From positions 1,464,846 to 1,499,951 of the forward strand of contig NW_004754929.1 of the NCBI RefSeq assembly GCF_000188695.1: a stretch of DNA of 35,106 nucleotides, read 5' to 3'. The notes beneath the pieces were generated by a model. It had not been told where the DNA came from and did no database searches. It worked only from the letters and a program-made list of their open reading frames with translations. A program made the position numbers and the translations under genes. This document shows positions 21,831 to 33,008 of the stretch, one piece after another; position 1 is the first letter of the stretch; the number at the start of each line of letters is the position of its first letter. Source of the stretch: Salpingoeca rosetta. Taxonomy: Eukaryota > Opisthokonta > Choanoflagellata > Craspedida > Salpingoecidae.

Positions 21831-24538
21831 TGTCCTTTCTTCCCCGTCTCCCCGTCTCCCCGTCTCCCCGTCTCCCCGTCTCTCCGTCTCTCCGTCTCCC
21901 CGTCTCTCCGTCTCTCCGTCTCTCCGTCTCTCCGTCTCCCCGTGTCCTCGTGCCGCTGTGTCTCCGTGTCAACCTCCTCACCTTTTCCTCTTTGGTGCGC
22001 GCAGGATGGGAAGGAGGTGACCATCTTCGAGTTGAACAAGAAGACCGCAACAGAGGAGCAGGTCTGTACACATGCGCATGCGCTGGTGAGGGCCGACCAC
22101 AGGCACAGACCACACTCGGTTTGCATCATTGCCGTCGCTACGGCTCACTATGCGCGATGCACACCACCATGATGTACTGCTTGATGTGTGCGTGCCCGGC
22201 TGCAGGTGAAAGCGGCACAGCACGCTGTAAAGCGCCTGAAGACTGTCCGGCACCCCAACGTGCTGACCTACCTCGGCGCTACAGAAGTGTGTGTGTATGT
22301 GTGTGCATGTGTGTGTGTGTATGTGTGTGTGTATGTGTATGCTTGTGTGTGTATGTGTGTGTGTGTGTGTCGTGTGTTGTTGGGTGACACGTGCAAAGAC
22401 AAGCGTGTACGAACACGTTGCACCCCGTATCGTGCACCAGCACGGACACTCACACACATTCTCTTCTTGGGCAGACGGAGGCAGCGGTTCTGTTGGCGAC
22501 GGAAGCGGTCACCCCCTTATCCAAGGCGTTGGCAGAGGAAGACAACGAGCAGGGAAAGTCGTGGGGACTCTTCCAAATCCTGGTATGTGTCGTGCAGCAC
22601 ACACACACATGCCTACTTCGTGATCCTCGCAGTCAGCAGCTGGTCCAATCTGTGCTGGTGCCGCGAAGCTGTCACGAACCACTCCTCACACATGCGCACA
22701 TATGTGCACATACATACATGCAACAGAGTGCGATTGCATTCCTCTCAGAGAGCAAGCTTGTGCATCGAAACTTGTGCTTGGATGCAGTGTTTGTCAACCA
22801 AGAAGGCGACTGGAAGCTGGTATGCGCGTGTGTGCGCGTGTGTGCGTGTATTTGCGTGCGTGTGTGTTTGTGTGTGTGTATGTGTGTGAATGTGTGTGTG
22901 TGCATGAATGGCTGACTGTACGGCGTGTTCTGGCGTGCGGAGTTGATTGCCATCTTGTTGCCTGTTCACCTGCAACACCAACAGGCCGGATTTGAGCGCC
23001 TCGCACCGTCAGGCACCAACGTCAACGACCTGGTAACCCCAAAACAACAACAGTGTGCAGTGCCCATAACACCGCCCGTGCATTGCATCGCATCCCACAA
23101 ACACTTGCGCATGCACACTTGTGTACACGCTCACATATTGACATCACACACACACAATTATATCTTCACACACACGCACACACACACACACACACTGCAT
23201 GCGTGCACTTGCAGCCGCTGCCTGTCGCCGAGCAGTACAAGTGCCCCGAGGATCTCAAGGGCCAGTCTGGCCGCGGCCATCCATGGTGCAAAAAGCGAGA
23301 GGGGAGGCCGGGCGAGGGGTGCGGGAGTTCATATCTGTGTGTCGTGTGCGTATGTCGTGTGCGTATGTCGTGTGCGTGTATGTGTGCGTGCGTATGTCGT
23401 GTGCGTATGTCGTGTGCGTGTATGTGTGCGTGCGTATGTCGTGTGCGTACGTGCGTGTGTGCATGTTGTGTGGCTTGCACGTTGCTTGTATGTGGGTGTG
23501 ACACATGCCTGTGGCTGCATCCACACTTGTGTCTGGTGCGTGTGTGTGTGCATGGGTGAGTGGAGCAGCGTTCCCCCGGCATCGTGCTGCATACACTCTG
23601 CTCACGATGATTGCTGTGTTGCTGGCTGGATGGCCAGGTCTGCGGACATGTGGGGGTTTGGATGCCTCATCTGGGAGGTGCACAGCGGACGATTGAACGA
23701 TGCGACGCAGCTCAAGAACGTGGACGATCTTCCTCGCTCCATCATCCCTCACTACGTCTCTCTCGTCAGGTGTGTGTGTGTGTGTCTAGGTGTGTCATGG
23801 GCCGTCTGGTTGGGGAGCACCGCCTGTGTTGTACGCCAATGTTTCGTTGGCATTGTTACATTGCTTGTTGTTGTTTGTCAAATCACCTCTTGCGGTCAAG
23901 CCCCACCCCCAATGTCACCCACACCCACCATGCTTCATCCCCAACCGCCTCATGCGACCGACTACCCGCGCATTTGCTTACTTGCTTCCTCGCCTGCATT
24001 CCATCGTGGCAGTGCCAATCCCCGCCAGCGCCCAAAGCCGGCGGTCCTGCTGAAGGAAGCGCGAGAGCCAGGCTCCTTCTTCAAGAACGACTTTGTTGAC
24101 ACCAACCTCTTCCTCGGCGAACTGGCAGTCAAGGACAAGGAGCAAGTGCAGTCCTTCTATCAGCGCCTCCCCGACGTGAGCATGCGTGCATTGTGTGTGT
24201 GTGCATTGTGTGTGCCGCGTGTGTGTATGCTCGTGTGTGTATGTACCTGCATGTGTGTGCATGTGTGTGTGTGTGCATGCATTGTGTGTGTTGTGTGTAT
24301 GTGAGTGTGCGTATGTGTGCGCATTGTGAGTGAGTGAGTGTGTGTGTGTGTGTGTGTGACTGGCCGTAAGTTATGTTCAATCGTGTTGTGTGATTCACCA
24401 GCCCCTTCTATTTGATCTTGAGTTCAGATGATTGATGACTTCCCTCCATCGCTGTGCAAGACAAAGCTGCTGCCACAACTCTTGCAAGCATTCCAGTACG
24501 GCGGCGCCGGCAAGTACCACACACACACACACATACAC

Positions 24539-24589
<51 letters not shown>

Positions 24590-26189
24590 CCGACCGCTGA
24601 CACCATGTGAATACAATGCAGTCTGCGTTCGTTCCAACTGACCAAGAGCGCCCACACGCGTGCGTGTTTGCTTCAACGCGCCTGTTGTCGTTGCTGTCGC
24701 CATGGCTGTGAATGAATGCAGGTTATCAGGTGTTGGCGCCCATGCTCAAGATTGGGAAAATGCTCGACGCAGAGGAGTACCAGGTACTCGCATGCACGTG
24801 TGTGTGTACCTGTGCGTGATTCTGTACGCATTGTGCGTTCATATGCATGGTCTTTGCTACCATGATGGCTGATCACCACAAGCCGCAACCATCCATACAC
24901 ACACACACACGCCCCTGCTCACCACATGCGCATCATCGCCCCCTCTGTCCCTCGGTCCATATTGACAGCAACGGATCGTGCCGAGTCTCGTGCAGCTGTT
25001 CGGCTCGCCCGACCGCGCCACACGCATCTCGCTCCTGAAGAAGCTGCCAGACTTTATTCAGTACCTCTCCAACCAAGGTACCCGCACGCTGTCGTGTTGG
25101 GCGCATGTGTTGTTCTCGCTTGTGAGAGGGAGCGAGGTGCCACGCAGACGCGGCGGGAAACAGTCCTGGAGACAGACAAGGCATGCATATCGCACCTTTG
25201 TCCCCGCTGGTTCTGCGCTGGTTGTCAACTCAAGCGAGCAGGGAACTGATTGACTCTCGATTCACAACACCTTCTTGCATGTCGTCCACTTGCCGCGTGC
25301 GGTTTGTTGTCGCAAACCACCATCGTGATGACCACAAATGCAGTTGTTTCAAAGGACATTTTCCCGCCTGTTGCCAACGGGTTCAACGACACCGTCCCCG
25401 CAGTGCGAGAAGAGGTGCGTTGTACAGGCAAATTGTGGGTGTGCGTATGTGTGTATGTTGTGTTCATGAATGTGTGCGTGTGTGTATCTGTGCGCATAAT
25501 GTGTGTATCTGTGTGCATGTTGTTGAGCTTCAGCTTGATGCCATTTGCTTTTTCTACAACCAGCGCACCCTCACGCCATACACGTGCACGCGGGCACACC
25601 CTCACGCCATACACGTGCACGCGGGCAGACGGTGAAATCGATGCTGCTGCTGGCGCCCAAGCTGTCGCCATCCATTCTGGACGGTTCGCTCTGTGTGTGT
25701 GTGCGTGTATGTGTGTGTATGCGTGTATGCTTGTATGTGTGTGTATGCGTGTATGCGTGTGTGTGTGCATACGTGTATGCGTGTATGCGTGTGTGTCTGT
25801 CTGTGAACGTTTGCATGGACAGCTTCATGCACTGGTGGTGTTGCGTTCACTCTCTCAAACGACACGCGGCATTGGAGTTGCATCAGCAGTAATCTCACTT
25901 CGCACGCATGGCATGCTTCTCGCGTGCTTGTGTTGATGTGTTCAGGCGGACGAACGCCCCTCCATCCGCACCAACACGACCATCTGTCTTGGCAAAATCG
26001 CACCGCACCTCAGCCCGGCCACGCGCGCGAAAGTTCTAGTCCCAGCGTTCCTCAGGGTCAGCGGCGTGTGTCTTTTGCTTCGCTTTGTTTTGTTTTGCGT
26101 GTGTGTTTGTGGGCGCGTGTGTAGATACCCACGTGTGCACACACACCAATGACTGCTTGTTGACGATCATCAAAACCTCATTGCACTTC

Positions 26190-26237
<48 letters not shown>

Positions 26238-26800
26238 ACGGCGCACGAGCAGGCGCTGAAGGATCCATTTGTACACACGCGCGCTGCGGGTGTGATGGCG
26301 CTGCTGGCGACTGTTGAGTTTTATTCGCCCAAAGTGTGCGCGGGCCGCATCTTGCCCACCGTCGCCCCGCTTGCAGTCGACCAGGCAGGCGCCGTCAGAA
26401 CACAAGGTGTGGTGTGGTGTGGTGTGGTGTGGTTTTGGATGGAACAATTCTTGTTTGAGTTGTGATGCATGCGTACATGAGCGCGCGCTTTTGGTGCTGC
26501 ATGTGTGCATGTGTGTGTGTGTGTGGGTTGAGCAGTTACATTTCCTCGACACCACCGCTGACATTGCGTTCACGGCCACGTCGGCATGTCGTCTGCAGTG
26601 TTGCGACTGATCCGCACGCTTGTGGACCGTCTTGAAGAGAACAGCAAAACCCTCGCCAAGGTCAGTCAGCACTTGACACACATATCACACACATTGCCCA
26701 TCACACACTTGCACACACTGTGCCTAGCTTCACGTGAGTGCTCATATGTTACGTGTCGGTAATTCAACTCGGGTGTGGCTTGCAGGAGGAAGAACAGCAG

Positions 26801-26856
<56 letters not shown>

Positions 26857-27360
26857 GCAGCAGGACACCCAGCAGGGCGGTCAAGGTCAGCCCGGTGAAC
26901 AGCAGCATCTTGCCAAGGGCGCGCAGGCGATGTTTGGCTGGGCAAGCACAGCTGTTGGTGGCCTGGCAAAGCAAGCACTCTCTGGCCGAGGTGAGAGGGG
27001 AGCAGCAACAACAGCAGCAACAACAGCAGCAACAGCAACAGCGAGCAGGGGCACAGGCGCTGTGCAGGGGTCACAAGAGCGCGGGCTTGGTGCTGATGAG
27101 GATGAAGATGAGGATGACGAATGGCACGACTGCGTGGAGCCGCCGTCTCGCTTGGATGTGCGTATCACACGACTTTGGCTGCGGAAGAAGTGGAGAGGGG
27201 ATCGTTTTGATGGTGGTGGTGGCAGTGGTGGGTGGTGGTGGTGGTGGGTGCTGACTGATGCTTTAGAAGTGATGGTCCGATGATGCCTCGTTGTTCATGC
27301 GCGAACATACATGCAGTTACGTCACGTCTTACACTCACATCACACGCACCCCCTCCCCCC

Positions 27361-27395
<35 letters not shown>

Positions 27396-27928
27396 GCGCG
27401 CGCGCCACGGCCTAGGTGATGCCTGCTGTTGGAGAGGAGCAAGGCAGTGATGGGTGGGGTGATGACGACAATTGGAGTGACATTGATGGCGGTGACGCTG
27501 ATGATGATGGTGATGGTGATGGTGTTGGCGGTTTGAAGAATTCTCAATCGACACAGCACACGTCCTTGCACATGGCCCGCGCCGCCAACGACGATGCTGA
27601 TGGGTGGGGTGACGACGGAGATGGGTGGGGTGATGATGACGATGACAATAGCGGATGGGACGCCATGGAGAACGACGATGACGACGACGGCAGTGATGCG
27701 GAAGCGCAGCGCCGGGAGCTTGAGCGCCAGGCCGCCGCTGAACGGCGCGCGCAGGAAAGGGAGCGCAGACGGCAGGAACGACTGCAGGCGCGGCAGGCCA
27801 AGTTGTCGTCAGGCACAGCAGGGGCAGGCGATCGTGGTGGCAGCGGTGGCGGTGGCGGCGGCGGTGGCGGTGCGATGAAGCTGACCCGCAAGAAGAAAGG
27901 CCTTGGCGCCGTCAAGAAGGTGGACTAG
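21511..27928 (+). CDS. SCYL1: SCYL1-like pseudokinase with HEAT repeats, COPI-associated
   Basis: About 20 exons: 21511-21636, 22005-22061, 22206-22286, 22475-22582, 22727-22819, 22985-23032, 23215-23285, 23638-23769, 24013-24175, 24428-24509, 24722-24783, 24969-25077, 25344-25414, 25629 to 25682/25694, possible micro-exon 25823-25837, 25946-26056, 26253-26406, 26599-26660, 26786-27157, 27416-27928. Total about 830 residues (human 808). The kinase fold lacks catalytic residues: HRN (137-139) replaces HRD and AGFE replaces [17 protein letters not shown] and ANPRQRP are typical. HEAT repeats follow ([46 protein letters not shown]). Then come a 20-Gln run, [16 protein letters not shown], acidic Trp-rich segments, a basic helix and a C-terminal KKVD, comparable to human RKLD, which binds coatomer. 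Expected role: Golgi-ER traffic scaffold. One intron is GC-AG. Confidence 0.93.
21692..21829. repeat. (GT)n with CTTGTGTG variants, SCYL1 intron 1
   Basis: About 140 bases of GT with a block of GTGTGCTT octamers in the middle, near the donor at 21637. Confidence 0.93.
21838..21950. repeat. (CCCCGTCT)n octamer array
   Basis: About 14 octamers of CCCCGTCT or CTCCGTCT fill the pyrimidine-rich 3' half of SCYL1 intron 1, directly after the GT tract. Confidence 0.93.
23331..23463. repeat. GTGTGCGTATGTC minisatellite
   Basis: Repeats of GTGTGCGTATGTC with longer GTATGTGTGCGTGC inserts in SCYL1 intron 7. Confidence 0.85.
24510..24721 (+). other. GC-AG intron in SCYL1
   Basis: The donor is G|GCAAGT (24510-24515) and the acceptor TGCAG (24720-24721). 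Joining 24509 to 24722 gives [18 protein letters not shown], which matches the SCYL1 family in phase. The GT two codon positions later (24514) would shift the frame with both acceptors available (24721, 24729). Confidence 0.8.
24524..24584. repeat. (CA)n next to the GC donor
   Basis: CA runs begin a few bases after the GC donor. This is one of the few introns with a sense-strand CA tract at its 5' end. Confidence 0.9.
25566..25627. repeat. Perfect 31-bp tandem duplication ending at a SCYL1 acceptor
   Basis: Two identical 31-bp copies (25566-25596 and 25597-25627), beginning CACCCTCACGCCATACACGT. The second ends in CA; the next base G completes the acceptor before the exon at 25629. Confidence 0.95.
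26191..26235. repeat. (CA)n near a SCYL1 acceptor
   Basis: A perfect CA run of more than 20 units, 17 bases upstream of the acceptor at 26251-26252. Confidence 0.95.
26804..26863 (+). repeat. Coding CAA17-CAG3 repeat (poly-Gln 20)
   Basis: Seventeen pure CAA codons followed by three CAG codons in SCYL1 give a 20-residue glutamine run. The run is mostly CAA, unlike the mixed Gln codons of the TDRD3-like gene. Confidence 0.95.
27360..27406. repeat. (CA)n-(CG)n junction before last SCYL1 exon
   Basis: A CA run passes into six CG steps ten bases before the TAG acceptor at 27414-27415. Alternating purine-pyrimidine sequence of this kind can adopt Z-DNA. Confidence 0.85.
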
Positions 27929-28847
27929 CGAGCAAGCAACGAAGATCAGAGCAAGTGGACATAAACGGCAACCCTTGCGTGTGTGCGTGTGTACATGTGC
28001 GACACATGTGTGTGTGTGTGTGTTTGTGGACTGTGGCTTCACATCAACAGTAAATGCATAGTCAGCAGCAGCAGCAGCAGCAGCAGCAGCGAGCGGTTGC
28101 AGTGGAGCGCTCCACGCGAGTCCACACACCTGTCACAACCCCACCCTTCGCCCAACAAGCGCATTGTACCGAATATTAGTTGAAATCATTGGTGAACATT
28201 CGCTTGTTTACATTTTGCACGCTGCTCCAGCTGGCTGAATTGCGCGGAAACACACCAGAAGAAGCAAAGAAGAAAAAAACCGTTCTTGCGCCGTGTTGTG
28301 CGTGCTGTGCGTTGCTGGGTGTGTGTTTGATCTCAGCCCCGCACTGCTTACCGGTGTGCGTGTGCGTGTTATTTTTCCTCGCACCCGCCACTCCCTCGCG
28401 CTCTCTCTTTCCCGTGCCTCATCTGCACGTTCCCGTGTGAGTGTCTACTTCTTACCTGCTCCACGACCCAACAAAGCAAAAGAGCAAACGCTGCATCGCT
28501 CTCTTTGAAGAAGCAACAAGCAAGCGTGAGTTTGCCCTATTTTTCTTTCTTCTTGAAGTCTTTCGGGTGGATTGCGTAGCTGTGTTTGAGCACCTCTCCA
28601 TATCTGCTGGTGCTGGCTGCTGTGGCAGTTGTGTTTGTTTGTATTCGCGTGCATGGTTCAACCAACACTCCATCTCATCCCTCCTCCTCCTCTATCCCAT
28701 TGCGCTTGTCATTTGCCCATTGCTTATCGTTGGCCTTTCGTTGGGTTCCCCCCGCCACACTTTGCTGTTTGCTGATCCGGCATCCCCCTTGCAGCGCCAC
28801 ACGAAGTAATCCCAGAACTCCACCACCACCTACCCACCGCAAGCAAG
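27929..28847. other. SCYL1 3' flank and YPEL 5' region
   Basis: 919 bp without a recognised gene. A CATAAA at 27960 is a weak poly(A) candidate. A (CAG)n run is at 28065-28090. A strong donor (AAGC|GTGAGT at 28526) and acceptor (CCCCCTTGCAG, exon from 28795) suggest a 5' UTR intron for the YPEL gene. Confidence 0.5.
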
Positions 28848-29074
28848 ATGGGCAAACTCTTCCGAGAGTACCTGAACAACAGCTGCGTGTATTCGTGCTC
28901 CAACTGTCACACCCACCTGGCCGCAGAGGATGCCCTCGTCTCAAAGGTGTGGGTGGTACATATGGTCGGCACCGACTCCGGTTCTCGACATGTTCTCGTC
29001 TCCGCTCTTCGCCATATCCCCCTTGACCTACCTGTTGAATTGAGTTTCATCCGCCAAGAACCGATCATATGATG

Positions 29075-29139
<65 letters not shown>

Positions 29140-29900
29140 CGTGCCTTTTATTGCCATGTGCCGTTTGTTTCTCCTCCATATCTCCTCCACTTCTCCTCAC
29201 GGCTCGCCTCTTTCGTGTTTCCCCCCCCCCAACTTCATTGCTTCACTTCTCCCCGTTGCTGTTGCTCAGGCCTTCCAAGGGCGCCTCGGCCGTGCCTACC
29301 TCTTCAACGAAGTGTAAGTACACACGCATGCAAGCTGCTTGGTGCTCGTACATCCAACCTACCTCCCTTCCGCATCGCGGTGGTGCCATTGGAACTGGTT
29401 CCTGTGCTTTTCGGCGCGCTCACAACATGGGCTCATACATGTGCACGTTTGCTTTGTTGTATGTGTGTGTGCGTTTGTGTGCGCTTGTGTGCTTGCACAC
29501 GCGCGTGTGGGTTTCAGGGTGAATATTGAATGCGGACCTGCAGAGGAAAAGATGCTCATGACGGGGCTTCACTCCATCCGCGATGTCCACTGCTCACATT
29601 GCCGCGCCTATCTCGGCTGGAAATACGTACGTTGTTATGGCTATGTGTGTGTGTGTGTGCGTGTGTAACACTACGTGTTTGCGTCCATGTGTGTTTGTTT
29701 ATTTTGTGGTAAGTGAGACTGTTGCGCGATCAATCATCCTGTTGCTCGTCTTGTCTCACTCACTCACTCACTCACTCACGTTCTTACACACACATTCTTG
29801 CACTTGACAGGAGATGGCATTTGAGCAGGAACAGAAGTACAAAGTGGGCAAGGTCATCTTGGAGAAGGAGCACACACAAAAGGAAAACGGGTGGAGGTAG
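28848..29900 (+). CDS. YPEL: Yippee-like zinc-binding protein (YPEL1-4 type)
   Basis: Four exons, 28848-28946, 29270-29313, 29518-29626 and 29811-29900 (TAG), give 113 residues; animal YPEL1-4 are about 119. The Yippee metal motif CX2C-X52-CX2C is exact: C17, C20, C73, C76 (YSCSNCHTHL and VHCSHCRAYLGWKY). Other conserved parts are AFQGRLGRAYLFNEV, NIECGPAEEKMLMTGLHSI and the C-terminal KENGW. The GCGPAEE and GLH segments and the ending place it with YPEL1-4 rather than YPEL5. Members localise to nucleus, centrosome or spindle region and share a fold with cereblon's thalidomide-binding domain; the biochemical role is not settled. Intron 1 holds a long CA repeat. Confidence 0.96.
29076..29134. 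repeat. (CA)n in YPEL intron 1
   Basis: A perfect CA run of about 29 units in the middle of the intron, followed by pyrimidine-rich sequence up to the acceptor at 29268-29269. Confidence 0.95.
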
Positions 29901-30734
29901 TCCTCTTGTTCCTTTTGTTCCTCGTGTCCTTGCCCCCTTGCTTGCATTGTCATTCTCTCTTCTTTCCTCTTGTCTCTTGTCTCTCCTCCTCTCTCGTGTT
30001 TCTTCTCTCTTTGTCGCTTCTCTCTCCTCTTCCTCTTTTCTCGTGCTTTTCTGACCTACGATATGGAAACCCTTCTCTCTCTCCCCCTCGCTTTATTGCG
30101 TTTTGATTCATCTTTCCTACTGCTGGCGGTGTACCATCTTCCCCTCCTATTCTCTACACGATCCTTCCTACTTGAGCACCCTTGCATCCGTACATATCAG
30201 CACCTCGCGCGTTGGTTGGCAGAAATGCAAGTATCTGATTTCTCTTCCCCCCGCCCCCGGCCGCAACAGCAACCGTTCACTTGCGTTCACTTGCGTTCAC
30301 TTGCGTTCACTTGCGTTCACTTGCGTTCACTTGCGTTCACCTGCGTTCACCTGCGTTCACCTGCGTGCACTTGCGTTCCACTTCTTTCTTTTTCCTAATG
30401 GCCCCAGAGACAGTTGCACTGCATCCAACTGTTGTGGCGATGCCCGCCCATCTTGTTTTATTTCCTCATTTTGCGTTTGCTTGCCCCTTGCTGTTTTCGC
30501 TTGCTTGCTCGCTCGCTTGCTTCACGTGTGTGCCGTCCCCCGCCATCATCTCTCATCATGGTCAGACATGTACTGGGGTTTATTGGTTGGGCAGTGCACG
30601 TGTGGTTTTATTCGCGCTCTATGCGCCTTGCCGTGCGTTTGCAATGCCATTGAAAGCAACGACACCAACTCAAGTTATCAACAGCCAGCCAAGAACCAGC
30701 AACGAAACACACACACACACACACACACGCACAC

Positions 30735-30767
<33 letters not shown>

Positions 30768-31070
30768 GTGGTCTGGAGTCGTTGGATGCTCGAGGGGATG
30801 GAGGATGGTTTTTAATCATATAATCTCACTCGTTGTGTGGCCAGGAAAAAGATAATGGCCGTGTACAGAAACACACATTGACCAGCAATGACCAACATGC
30901 ACAACCACCCGGCCTCAGCGCCACCCAGACTACAGAGCAGAAGGAGCAAAGAACGAGGAAAAGGGAATAAGAAAGAACAAAGTCCCGCACACAAAGGCGC
31001 ATCTCATGTCATGCCCAGCCAGGAGGGAGGCATGTGTTTCCTCCCTGTGGACAGGGGATGCCGGGTTTGA
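29901..31070. other. Convergent 3' flanks of YPEL (+) and OsmC-family gene (-)
   Basis: 1,170 bp with no recognised gene. It is T/C-rich for 250 bases after the YPEL stop, then a decamer array (30274-30378), then a CA run (30708-30768). On the minus strand ATTAAA (about 30811-30816) and AATAAA (about 30577-30582) are possible poly(A) signals for the OsmC-family gene. Confidence 0.55.
30274..30378. repeat. 10-bp tandem array (CGTTCACTTG)n
   Basis: About ten copies, the later ones with CCTG instead of CTTG. All three frames of this stretch stay open, so it yields false repeat proteins. Confidence 0.95.
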
Positions 31071-32187
31071 TTACGACTGCTCCACGGCTTCATCCTTGAA
31101 CTCATTCACGTGAACAAGCGTCTCTGTGGTCATGGTCTTGTGGACGGGGCACGAGTTGGCAATCTTCATGAGCTTCTTGCGGTGCTCGTCTGTGAGGTTG
31201 GCGCCCTCCAGCTCAACGTCCATCTCAATCACGTCCACCCTGCCGGACGTGGAGTGGCACTCGTCGCAGTCCTTGGCCCATGTGCGCCCGTGCTTCACAA
31301 ACACGCGCGACCGCTCAAGTGGAATGTTCTCCCGCGTAGCATACATCCTGTGTGATGCGTGTGTGTGTGAGTGAGTGAGTGAGTGAGTGTGTGTGTGTGA
31401 GTGTGAGTGAGGGTGTGAGTGTGTGTGAGGGTGTGTGTGTGTGGGGGGGGGGGAGGGGGGCGGTTACATGAGCGGTTGGACCCGTCTGGAAACGTGTAGG
31501 AAAGTTACGGTTGGTTGGGTACACAGACAAGGCATCAATCGAGGTGCGTGCGTGTGTGATCGAGCGTGATCGATGGTAACTTTGTCTCAGCGGCGCCAGA
31601 GTAAAGCACAACCACACACACATGCACACACACATGCACACACACACACATGCACACACAGGTGACATGGATGGTACGAACCTCATGGTCATGTTGGTGC
31701 ATGTGCCGAGGGCGGAGAGAAGGAAGCCGTATGGGTTCATGCCTGTGTCGCAGCCGCCGTCGAATGTGCCGGGCTCATCGGCGAGTGTCTCGTGGCGACC
31801 ATCGCTAATCCGGTTCTGTTGCCAAGAAAGGGAGAATAGAAGGAGAGAATAGAAGGGAGGAAAGATGCGAGACAAGGGGGGGGGGGTGGGCATCAGGTGA
31901 CAACAATCCATACGTACATATATGGAGGAGCAGAATGCATGGCGAATGCGTGGCGAATGCAAGGCGAATACAAGGCGAACGCACACGGTAGCGCGCATGT
32001 GCACACAGACACGGCAGTTGGCAAGCGCACCTACCTGGTAGCGGCTTGCGCCGGTTTCCTCGACGACAATCCAGCCCTCGCGAGCATGGGCGGACATGGT
32101 ACGCTGGGTGGTTGACAGGCGGGAGGCGGCAGCGACAGCGGGGCGAACGCCAGCGGCGGCACGCGCAAACCGAGCAACGCGGAGCAT
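31071..32187 (-). CDS. OsmC-family protein with probable mitochondrial presequence
   Basis: Three exons, 32187-32035, 31815-31682 and 31347-31071, give about 187 residues. The first ~30 residues ([16 protein letters not shown] and on) are Arg/Ala rich without acidic residues, as in mitochondrial targeting peptides. The OsmC/Ohr fold signatures follow: [21 protein letters not shown] with C90, and NSCPVHKTM with C162, the two positions of the redox cysteines in OsmC/Ohr peroxidases. A loop with a CxxC (C123, C126, in KDCDECHS) is extra. OsmC/Ohr enzymes reduce organic hydroperoxides; other family members lack known activity, so the substrate here is open. Eukaryotic members are patchily distributed and often of bacterial origin, but this gene has two ordinary introns with local repeat content. 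Confidence 0.9.
31361..31451. repeat. (GTGA)n / (GT)n and G-run
   Basis: Sense-strand CA/CACT repeats at the acceptor side of OsmC-family intron 2, next to a plus-strand G run interrupted by A (31441-31460). Confidence 0.9.
31611..31661. repeat. (CA)n with CATG interruptions
   Basis: Reads GT on the sense strand and lies near the donor of OsmC-family intron 2, opposite to the sense CA tract at the acceptor end of the same intron. Confidence 0.88.
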
Positions 32188-32600
32188 CTTCGGAGGTTGT
32201 CAGGTGCGAGGAAAGGAAGGAAGCGAAAGTGTGCTGGCTGGCTGGAAGCGAGGTGGAAGCGAGGTGGGAGAAGAAGCAAAGCAATGTAGATGCGGATAGA
32301 AATGAAGCAAGGTTGTTGGCAGGCAATCGATCCACTCGCTTCTTGTCTTGTCCTCTCACCTGCAGAACGCCACAGACATGATGCCATCCATGACGAAAAG
32401 CGTTTCGTTCTGTTCTTGGAAAATTGGATAAAATCTTTGCGAACAATCGCGGGAGTGGCGAGCGATGACGCAATTGCCATGAGTGTTTGCTTTGCGTCAT
32501 GTGAGATTGCGAGTTTGGGGAGATGCTTGTCGTTTTGTGTGCTTGTTCAGTGTGGTTGGCTCGCTGTGAAGGTTGGTGTGTTTGTTTGAGCTAACCTAAT

Positions 32601-32657
<57 letters not shown>

Positions 32658-33008
32658 ATGTCTCGTCTTGAGCGTGTTTTGTTTTTCATTGAAAGGAGGT
32701 CAAGAAATAACAAGAGGGAAGAACTCCGGCCAGCATCCACAACAGAACAGCCAGAGCACTAGAGCAAGACGGTCGTTGCAGGCAACTTCAATACAAGGCA
32801 AGCAAGCAACAGGCGTGGCACACTGCAACAAACATCAGTTGTGCGTGATACTGATACATTACACACCCACCCACACTCACGTACACAACAACAACACTCT
32901 CACCCCTGTCTGTCTCTCTCCTCAAGTGCCCCCACGCCCTCACACACGTCTTCACGGCAAGGGGAAAAAAAAAAAAGACTGGAACCTAAAGGGGAGCAAA
33001 CGCAGAAA
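32188..33008. other. OsmC-family promoter and ZIP 3' flank
   Basis: 821 bp between two minus-strand genes. No gene recognised. It contains a CA run (32603-32653) and purine-rich segments with short tandem copies of GGAAGCGAGGT (about 32243-32265). No canonical minus-strand AATAAA was found close to the ZIP stop codon. Confidence 0.5.
32603..32653. repeat. (CA)n microsatellite, intergenic
   Basis: A perfect CA run of about 25 units, one of the few long dinucleotide runs outside an intron. Confidence 0.95.

Noticed and set aside
22727..22819. Active protein kinase
   Set aside because: HRN and AGFE replace the catalytic HRD and DFG motifs, and HEAT repeats follow, so it is the SCYL pseudokinase type.
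23331..23463. Regular repeats that might suggest a CRISPR array
   Set aside because: Units are adjacent, GT-rich and without unique spacers, and the window is eukaryotic. It is an intronic minisatellite.
25823..25837. SCYL1 micro-exon coding LHAL(V)
   Set aside because: Not rejected fully: the family has about ten residues here that my exons lack, and this is the best short candidate, but the donor choice is ambiguous, so it is mentioned only inside the gene entry.
30274..30378. Repeat protein with FTCVHLRSLA units after YPEL
   Set aside because: Comes from a pure 10-bp tandem array that stays open in all frames. No start or splice context links it to YPEL.
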